Positions 1 through 4,694 of a stretch of DNA of 7,503 nucleotides are shown here, in pieces. Position numbers and translations under genes: made by a program. The number at the start of each line of letters is the position of its first letter. Within the stretch, counting starts at the first letter, position 1. Origin of the DNA: Nitrospira sp. (GTDB taxonomy: Bacteria; Nitrospirota; Thermodesulfovibrionia; Thermodesulfovibrionales; SM23-35). Location: assembly GCA_016873595.1 (NCBI GenBank), contig VGWZ01000093.1:1-7503 (forward strand), given 5' to 3'. Under the pieces are notes generated by a model. That model made no database searches, had not been told where the DNA came from, and saw only the letters and a program-made list of their open reading frames with translations.

Positions 1-657
1 CTCATCGTGAAACAGATCGGACCAAAAACCTATACAGTAAGAAAAGGTGATACAATTTATAAGATTGCCAGAAAATTTAACATCGATGCAGACGAATTGA
101 AAGATATCAATGGACTTGACACAGATTCATTAAAACCAGATCAGAAAATCTTTCTTGAACCTGAGGGAGAACTGGATGAACTCAATGCAACATTTTCACA
201 TGTTCGCACAGACGAAGAGATAAAAAATATAGCCGAATCTAAAGAACTCGGTGAAATGGGGCTACAGGAGAGAATCATCCTGTTCGCAAAAAAACTACTC
301 AATATTCCTTACAGATTTGGTGGAAGCAGCATCATGGGGATTGACTGTTCAGCATATGTTCAGAAAGTATATGGCCTTCTCGGAATTGACCTGCCGCGAT
401 CTGCACGAGAGCAGTTCCATATAGGAGAAACCATTGACAAAGATGATCTTTCAATCGGAGACCTGGTATTTTTCAGAACCTACGCATCTTTTCCTTCGCA
501 TGTGGGGATTTATCTTGGAAATGACCTGTTTATCCATGCCTCGTCAAAGAATAGAAAGGTCACTATAGACAGCCTCAATTCACCATACTATCTCAAGAGA
601 TTTATTGGGGCAAAGAGACTCATTCCAGAAGATGCTAAAGATATCATAATAGACTGA
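1..657 (+). CDS. LysM-NlpC/P60 cell-wall endopeptidase, 5' end outside window
   Basis: This is probably a secreted peptidoglycan hydrolase that cleaves stem peptides. Numbering from the GTG at 7, residues 8-51 form a LysM peptidoglycan-binding repeat (YTVRKGDTIYKIARKF, ending KPDQKIFL). Residues about 88-210 form an NlpC/P60 domain with the expected Cys-His-His set: C114 in GIDCSAYVQ, H165 in SHVGIYLG and H177 in FIHASS. The frame is open to base 1 (CTC ATC before the GTG) and no ribosome binding site precedes the GTG. There is also no signal peptide before the LysM, although exported members of the family normally have one. I infer that the true start and signal sequence lie upstream of the window. 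The TGA at 655-657 ends the gene, which converges on cbiE with a 69-bp gap. Family assignment is firm; the exact bond cut and any lytic role are not shown. Confidence 0.9.
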   Translation, partial: LIVKQIGPKTYTVRKGDTIYKIARKFNIDADELKDINGLDTDSLKPDQKIFLEPEGELDELNATFSHVRTDEEIKNIAESKELGEMGLQERIILFAKKLLNIPYRFGGSSIMGIDCSAYVQKVYGLLGIDLPRSAREQFHIGETIDKDDLSIGDLVFFRTYASFPSHVGIYLGNDLFIHASSKNRKVTIDSLNSPYYLKRFIGAKRLIPEDAKDIIID

Positions 658-681
658 AGATAAAGCAGAAGCACCTCTATT

Positions 682-695
682 ATAATCCGGATTAT
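682..695. repeat. Perfect 14-bp palindrome between convergent genes
   Basis: ATAATCCGGATTAT is a perfect palindrome in the 69-bp gap between the NlpC/P60 gene (+) and cbiE (-). It is flanked by a short outer complementary pair, CTCTAT at 675-680 and ATAGAG at 713-718. As RNA it could fold on either strand, but it has no spacer loop, few GC pairs and no following T-run, so it is at best a weak terminator. It could equally be a protein-binding site or chance. Confidence 0.35.
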
Positions 696-726
696 CCCTG
701 GTTCCTTATCCCATAGAGAAAATACT

Positions 727-1419
727 TCAACTCTTTTGGATTATAATTACAACATTTGGGGCCGAAAAAGACATAGTTGCAATATCTGTATATGTCCTTT
801 CTGTGATCTTTTCATCAGGGTATCCAAGCCTTTCACACACATATAGTGTAAGTTGTAAGTGATGAGTGAAAAATGAAGAGTGAAGAACTTTTACAATTTC
901 CGAAGGGTTATTCTCTTTATCAGTAAGGATAGCTATTTTTTTATACTTCTTGAGTAATAAAGGAATATCTTTTAGTTCATAGTTGAGCTTTCTCCTTTTT
1001 GTTGGATCAGGACCGCCATGAAGGCTTATGAGCAACGCATCATCCCATGTCTCCTTTATTCTTGAGAATGCTATCTGAATGCTTGATAGGTCAGGAAGTA
1101 TCTCCACTATTTCTTTTCCAAATTCATTGATAATCCTTCTCCCAATACCAAAAAACATAGGGTCTCCAGAGGCAAGAAGGGTGATAATAGTTCGGGGTTC
1201 TGAGTTTAGAGTTTGGAGGTTTAATTTTATAAAATTGATTGTCTCATCAACAGTATCTATCACCATAACCTTATCTTTCACTATCTCGAATTCTTCATAT
1301 CTTTTGAAGACATCAAAGAGCCTATGAGATGCAAGAATGATTTCTGAGTTACACACAATCTCCCTCGTCTTTTCATCAAAAGGTTTATAGCCAATTCCTA
1401 TGACATAGATTTTAGTCAT
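727..1419 (-). CDS. cbiE: Cobalt-precorrin-7 (C5)-methyltransferase CbiE
   Basis: This cytoplasmic tetrapyrrole methylase transfers a methyl group from S-adenosylmethionine to C5 of the corrin ring in cobalamin synthesis. CbiT normally performs the paired C15 methylation and decarboxylation. The 230 aa match a stand-alone CbiE rather than the roughly 400-aa CobL fusion. Visible signatures are VIGIG at 6-10, LASGDPMFFGIGRR at 82-95 (the SAM-binding loop typical of CbiE), SLHGG at 132-136, YVCERLG at 193-199 and a C-terminal PNVVII. No cbiT or other cob/cbi gene is in the window. The ATG at 1417-1419 is the only usable start, since an in-frame stop lies 12 nt upstream; its ribosome binding site is weak. 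Two heptamer repeat arrays are translated within it (residues about 68-77 and 178-191), both outside the motifs, so the enzyme may still work. Product call is strong; activity is inferred. Confidence 0.87.
   Translation of the reverse strand: MTKIYVIGIGYKPFDEKTREIVCNSEIILASHRLFDVFKRYEEFEIVKDKVMVIDTVDETINFIKLNLQTLNSEPRTIITLLASGDPMFFGIGRRIINEFGKEIVEILPDLSSIQIAFSRIKETWDDALLISLHGGPDPTKRRKLNYELKDIPLLLKKYKKIAILTDKENNPSEIVKVLHSSFFTHHLQLTLYVCERLGYPDEKITERTYTDIATMSFSAPNVVIIIQKS
848..889. repeat. Heptamer tandem array A inside cbiE (about 6 x 7 bp)
   Basis: Six consecutive degenerate 7-bp units on the + strand include GTAAGTG, ATGAGTG and AAGAGTG, giving a consensus near AWGAGTG. The total is 42 bp, or 14 codons. 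The outer units are imperfect, so the edges are approximate. Read on the minus strand the array encodes cbiE residues 178-191, which include HSSFFTHHLQ, just before the conserved YVCERLG. This stretch of CbiE is variable in the family, and the Ser/Phe/His-rich composition is unlike the rest of the protein. Confidence 0.65.
1190..1217. repeat. Heptamer tandem array B inside cbiE (4 x 7 bp)
   Basis: Four tandem 7-bp units, GTTCGGG, GTTCTGA, GTTTAGA and GTTTGGA on the + strand, share the form GTTYNGR or close to it. They differ in sequence from arrays A and C. On the minus strand they are translated as cbiE residues about 68-77 (LQTLNSEPR), between the helix ending INFIK and the strand leading into the LASGDP loop. 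The 28-bp core is not a multiple of three, so any insertion must have included flanking bases or replaced existing sequence. Confidence 0.55.
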
Positions 1420-1472
1420 ATATATAACTTACAATAATTGAATTCTCCCTAAAAATACTACAATCTTCTCTC

Positions 1473-1502
1473 TTGAAAAAATGAAATTTTATTACTTATT
1501 AT
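1473..1502 (+). promoter_or_regulatory. Candidate sigma-70 promoter for the E1-like gene
   Basis: TTGAAA at 1473-1478 and TATTAT at 1497-1502 each match five of six consensus bases and are separated by 18 bp. They lie about 40 bp upstream of the start of the MoeB/HesA-like gene, in the only divergent intergenic region of the window. The region is AT-rich, so a chance match is possible. Confidence 0.4.
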
Positions 1503-1533
1503 TAACACTGAAAGCACAATGATTAACTGTATT

Positions 1534-1546
1534 GGAGAAAATAATG
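1534..1546 (+). promoter_or_regulatory. Ribosome binding site that fixes the ATG at 1544
   Basis: GGAG at 1534-1537 is followed by AAAATA and then ATG at 1544-1546, an ideal six-base spacing. The in-frame TTG at 1532 overlaps this GGAG and has no site of its own, so the ATG is the better start and the protein is 244 aa. Confidence 0.75.
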
Positions 1547-2278
1547 AAACTTACTGAAGAAGAACGTAAACGATACCACAGACAGATGATGATGGATGGC
1601 TGGGGTGAAACAACACAGGAAAAACTTAAGAACTCAACTGTATTCATCGCAGGAGCAGGAGGTCTTGGTTCGCCAGTAGCACTATATCTTGCTGTTGCAG
1701 GAATAAGCCATATACGGATCTGCGATTTCGATTCTCCTGACCTGACAAACCTCAACAGACAGATACTTCATAACCATACAAGGATAGGCACGAATAAAGC
1801 AATTTCAGGGAAACTCACGCTCTCAGAACTGAACCCAAACGTAAAAGTAACCGCACTTACTGAGAGGATAGTTGCTGAAAATATTGATGAGCTTGTTGAT
1901 AACTCGGACATTATTGTTGACTGTATGGACAACTTTCCTGCAAGGTATCTATTAAACGAATCTGCAATAAGGAAGAATATCCCTATGGTTCACGGAAGTA
2001 TATGGGGTATGGATGGGAGGCTCACTTTCATACAGTCTCCTGAGACGCCTTGCCTTCGCTGCATTTTCCATGAACCACCTCCAGGTGAAGTCTTCCCTGT
2101 TCTCGGTGCAACCCCTGGTGTTATAGGCTCACTTCAGGCCCTTGAAACCATTAAATACCTGACCGGTATTGGCAAAAACATCAAAGGAAAACTCCTCGTA
2201 TGGGATGGAGGCAAGACTGAATTCAGAATTTTTAAGGCTGTAAAAGATCCTAACTGCCCTGTATGCGGAAATAAGTAA
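1544..2278 (+). CDS. ThiF/MoeB/HesA-family E1-like adenylyltransferase
   Basis: Enzymes of this family adenylate the C-terminal Gly-Gly of a small ubiquitin-like sulfur carrier (MoaD for molybdopterin, ThiS for thiamine). The 244 aa show the whole fold: the ATP-binding GAGGLG at 37-42, DFD at 61-63, NRQ at 71-73 with R72, K85, and D129 in DCMDN. Two zinc-binding cysteine pairs are present, C170/C173 (CLRC) and C238/C241 (CPVC). The cysteine found in E. coli ThiF (within NCRTAGVVG) and at the matching place in MoeB is absent: residues 182-193 read EVFPVLGATPGV. A similar PVLG.TPGVIG sequence is, from memory, usual in archaeal and sulfate-reducer homologues. The tail-to-tail neighbour moeA favours a molybdenum or tungsten cofactor role, but no moaD or thiS is in the window, so I leave the symbol blank. 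Start choice rests on the GGAG six bases before ATG. Confidence 0.88.
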   Translation: MKLTEEERKRYHRQMMMDGWGETTQEKLKNSTVFIAGAGGLGSPVALYLAVAGISHIRICDFDSPDLTNLNRQILHNHTRIGTNKAISGKLTLSELNPNVKVTALTERIVAENIDELVDNSDIIVDCMDNFPARYLLNESAIRKNIPMVHGSIWGMDGRLTFIQSPETPCLRCIFHEPPPGEVFPVLGATPGVIGSLQALETIKYLTGIGKNIKGKLLVWDGGKTEFRIFKAVKDPNCPVCGNK

Positions 2279-2313
2279 ACCCCGTTAGAAAGGACTGTGC
2301 TTTCTAACGGGGT
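2279..2313. terminator. Bidirectional hairpin terminator between E1-like gene and moeA
   Basis: ACCCCGTTAGAAAG (2279-2292) and CTTTCTAACGGGGT (2300-2313) are perfectly complementary, giving a 14-bp stem with a 7-nt loop. It begins directly after the TAA of the E1-like gene and lies 5 bp beyond the moeA stop codon. The minus-strand side is followed by the T-containing TTACTTATTT; the plus-strand side is followed by AAAATTC, a poor T-tract. It therefore looks most convincing as the end of the long minus-strand operon, while also insulating the plus-strand gene. Confidence 0.8.
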
Positions 2314-2318
2314 AAAAT

Positions 2319-4301
2319 TCACCCAGCCTCATACATCACTTTGCCCATGTCCGATATATCATACCCTCCAAGCCCGACTACCATTCCCCTGAATTCGGCA
2401 TCTTTCTTTATAATGTTTATGAGATGCTGGAGCATCTCTGTCTCAAAGAACTCACGTGGTATCGCAAGATCATATCTCTCATTTGCAACAGGAATGAAAT
2501 CGAGATTGAGTGCCTTTGCTGATGCGAGGATTGCAAGGCCTGTGTCTGCAACCCCTGTAAGCACCGCAGATGCAACACCCATATGAGTGTATTCTTCCCT
2601 CTCATACCCTTTCACATTTTCTGGTTTTATACCGAGTTCTCTCAAACACTTGTCGGTGAGAAGTCTCGTTCCCGCACCTGACTGCCTGTTCACAAACACC
2701 ACATCGCTCCTTATTAAATCCTCAAATCCTCTTATGTTTTTGGGGTTGCCTTTCAGCACGAGAAGACCTTGTTCCCGATAGACAAGATTGATAAGAATAA
2801 TCTTTTTATCAGAGAGAAGTTTCTTTATAACTGGCACATTGTATTCACCTGTCTCCTCATCGAGCAAATGAGTACCTGACAGATGTGCTTCTCCTCTCTT
2901 TAATGCCATCAGACCACCCATTGAGCCCACATGAGCTGATGAAAAAGAAAATTTTGGGCATCTCTTTTTCAAGATATTCGCAAGCAGATCGAGTGCATTA
3001 TCATGGCTTCCAATACAGACTATCGTATGTTCAATATCACTCTTAGATCTCATGAGCTCTATATTCACCTCTGTACCTGCGCCAATACCTTCTGACATAG
3101 CTGGTATTCGAACAAATCCATCAGCACGAACAAGAGACATAAGTACGCCTGCTCCACGACTCACAGGAGTTGCGATAAAATTATCCCCGACTTTTCCCAC
3201 CTTAACCCTCAGGAACTCCTCCTGTCCGAGTGTTGATGCAACCTGCCGTGAAATTTTTGCCTTGAGTATTTCAGGTTCCTCGATTTCAAGGCCCTGCCAT
3301 CGGTAGATAAGCGGCTTTGCAAATAACTGAAATGTGATGTATGCAGAGACAGGATAGCCTGGAATTCCAAGTACTGGCTTGCCTCTTACCCAACCAAGGA
3401 TAACAGGCTTGCCCGGCTTAATATTCACCCCATGGAGGAGTACCTCTCCAAGCTCATTAATTACACGTACAGTAAAGTCCTCTGAACCAGCAGATGCACC
3501 CGCATTTATTACAACCAAATCTCCTATGGTAAGGGCATCCAGTATTGCCTTTTTCAGCTCCTCAATCTTGTCAGGTACAATCGTGAACCTCACAGGCTCA
3601 CCTCCCCATTCGGAGATAAGACCACTGAGGATTCTTGAGTTATATTCAATGATATCACCCTTTTTTAATTCTCCTCCTGCCTCCACAAGTTCTGTACCAG
3701 TTGGGATAACAACAACCTTTGGCCTTTTCCTTACCATTACCTCTACATGTCCACCTGCGAGCATCGCACCCATATCTACAGGCCTTATCATGTGATTCTC
3801 AGGGAGAATTAATTCAGTCGCGACAATGTCTTCACCGATTACCCTCACATGCTGCCACGGTGTTACAGGCGCAATGATTTCGATATATTCATGTATTGTG
3901 TTTTTAATACTTTCTGACTGCTGACTGCCTACTGCTGACTGCCTACTACTGACTATATTCACATCTTCAATCATTATCACTGCATTAAAACCATCAGGCA
4001 TGGGGTCACCGGTATCAACATATACTGCCTGTTCGCCTATCTTCAGTCTGAGAGGATTTGTCTCTGAAGCCCCAAAAGTATCGGTAAACCTGACTGCATA
4101 ACCATCCATCGACGACGAATGATAAAAAGGAGATGAGGTCTTTGCAATAACCGCCTCTGCGGTAACCCTTCCAAGGGAATCAATTACCTTTACTGTTTCA
4201 CCCTGAAGCGGTTTCCCAATTCCTTCGGTATTAAGCTTGCTCAACCACCTTGTGAGCGCCTCATGCAACGGTGTACTTTCAAGATAAATATCCTGAGACA
4301 T
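2319..4301 (-). CDS. moeA: Molybdopterin molybdenumtransferase MoeA fused to a C-terminal PBP-like domain
   Basis: MoeA inserts molybdate (or tungstate in relatives) into adenylated molybdopterin in the cytoplasm. Residues 1 to about 420 cover the complete enzyme: SMDGYA at 64-69, PTGTELV at 200-206, NSRIL at 221-225, GASAGSEDF at 268-276 with D275 at the family's acidic position, HGVNIKPGKP at 290-299 and GIPGYPVSA at 312-320. Residues about 425-650 form a periplasmic-binding-protein-like domain, with GSHDNALDLL at 431-440, NRQSGAGTR at 538-546 and VADTGLAI at 584-591. There is no signal peptide, so this domain must act inside the cell; the fusion is known in archaea and anaerobic bacteria and its ligand is not established. 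A heptamer array adds residues 116-130 within the N-terminal part. The ATG overlaps the receiver gene stop by one base, with GGGAGGG ahead, implying coupled translation. Confidence 0.92.
   Translation of the reverse strand: MSQDIYLESTPLHEALTRWLSKLNTEGIGKPLQGETVKVIDSLGRVTAEAVIAKTSSPFYHSSSMDGYAVRFTDTFGASETNPLRLKIGEQAVYVDTGDPMPDGFNAVIMIEDVNIVSSRQSAVGSQQSESIKNTIHEYIEIIAPVTPWQHVRVIGEDIVATELILPENHMIRPVDMGAMLAGGHVEVMVRKRPKVVVIPTGTELVEAGGELKKGDIIEYNSRILSGLISEWGGEPVRFTIVPDKIEELKKAILDALTIGDLVVINAGASAGSEDFTVRVINELGEVLLHGVNIKPGKPVILGWVRGKPVLGIPGYPVSAYITFQLFAKPLIYRWQGLEIEEPEILKAKISRQVASTLGQEEFLRVKVGKVGDNFIATPVSRGAGVLMSLVRADGFVRIPAMSEGIGAGTEVNIELMRSKSDIEHTIVCIGSHDNALDLLANILKKRCPKFSFSSAHVGSMGGLMALKRGEAHLSGTHLLDEETGEYNVPVIKKLLSDKKIILINLVYREQGLLVLKGNPKNIRGFEDLIRSDVVFVNRQSGAGTRLLTDKCLRELGIKPENVKGYEREEYTHMGVASAVLTGVADTGLAILASAKALNLDFIPVANERYDLAIPREFFETEMLQHLINIIKKDAEFRGMVVGLGGYDISDMGKVMYEAG
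3914..3955. repeat. Heptamer tandem array C inside moeA (6 x 7 bp)
   Basis: Six back-to-back 7-bp units on the + strand consist of CTGACTG three times plus the variants CCTACTG, CCTACTA and CTGACTA. The total of 42 bp is exactly 14 codons. On the minus strand it encodes moeA residues about 116-130 (IVSSRQSAVGSQQSE), a Ser/Gln-rich stretch between MIEDVN and the family-conserved strand EYIEII. Most MoeA proteins have a short turn here. The regular period and low-complexity translation indicate an inserted repeat rather than evolved protein sequence. Confidence 0.85.
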
Positions 4302-4312
4302 TATTCCCTCCC
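4299..4312 (-). promoter_or_regulatory. Coupled stop-start and ribosome binding site of moeA
   Basis: On the minus strand the receiver gene TAA (4303-4301) shares its last A with the moeA ATG (4301-4299), forming TAATG. A strong GGGAGGG (4312-4306) lies four bases ahead of the ATG, inside the last codons of the receiver gene. This is a standard arrangement for translational coupling or reinitiation. Confidence 0.8.
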
Positions 4313-4651
4313 AAGAAGCCTTTTAATTGTTGCTTTTAATTCATTAAGGTCTGACGACTTTACAATATACGCCTCTGAGGCCCATATTGAAAAATCATCC
4401 CTGTAATCATAAGCTGTCGACATAATAATGGGGAGCCGGGGTTTCTTCTCTTTCATCTGTCTCAGTAATTGGATACCGTCTATATCAGGCAAGCGTATGT
4501 CAAGAGTAACAAGGTCAGGGTCTTCTTTATGAAAGAGCTCAAGGGCTTCTTGTCCATTAACTGCCAATACAACTTCATAACCCTCCTCACTGAGCTCATC
4601 TTTATAAAGTCTTAAAATATGTTCATCGTCATCAACAACAAGTATCTTCAT
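4301..4651 (-). CDS. Single-domain response regulator receiver (CheY/Spo0F-like)
   Basis: This 116-aa protein is a complete phosphoacceptor receiver with nothing after it. It has the acidic pocket D7-D9 (VVDDDE), the phosphorylation site D51 (VTLDIRLPD), the switch residue T79 (MSTAY) and the conserved K98 (IVKSSD). It lacks a DNA-binding or enzymatic output domain, so it must act by protein contact or as a phosphorelay intermediate. It lies 22 nt downstream of the histidine kinase, its likely phosphodonor, and overlaps moeA by one base. The ATG at 4651 is supported by GGGAGGTG at 4663-4656, four bases upstream on the minus strand. The target is unknown. Confidence 0.93.
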   Translation of the reverse strand: MKILVVDDDEHILRLYKDELSEEGYEVVLAVNGQEALELFHKEDPDLVTLDIRLPDIDGIQLLRQMKEKKPRLPIIMSTAYDYRDDFSIWASEAYIVKSSDLNELKATIKRLLGRE

Positions 4652-4670
4652 ATAACACCTCCCTCTTCAC

Positions 4671-4694
4671 TTCTTACCTTTTTAACGGTAAGAA
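4671..4694 (-). repeat. Inverted repeat over the histidine kinase stop codon
   Basis: TTCTTACC (4671-4678) and GGTAAGAA (4687-4694) are perfectly complementary around an 8-nt loop. On the minus strand transcript the hairpin covers the kinase TAA and ends 8 nt before the GGGAGGTG of the receiver gene. It has no T-run after it, so it is unlikely to be a terminator. It might set the relative expression of kinase and receiver or mark an RNA processing point, but an 8-bp repeat can arise by chance. Confidence 0.35.

Noticed and set aside
7..9. GTG as the true start of the NlpC/P60 gene
   Set aside because: The frame continues to the window edge, no ribosome binding site is visible, and the protein would lack an export signal.
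1420..1440. Promoter just upstream of cbiE (TATATAT next to the ATG)
   Set aside because: The -10-like string abuts the start codon and no matching -35 was convincing in this AT-rich stretch.
1532..1543. TTG start for the E1-like gene
   Set aside because: The TTG overlaps the GGAG that serves the ATG at 1544, and the extra four residues add nothing to the fold.
3379..3795. Plus-strand open frame of 138 codons opposite moeA
   Set aside because: It is a Ser/Pro/Thr-rich shadow of the MoeA coding strand with no ribosome binding site that I could see.
3914..3955. CRISPR array
   Set aside because: Units are 7 bp, contiguous and without spacers, and they are translated within moeA; no cas genes are present.
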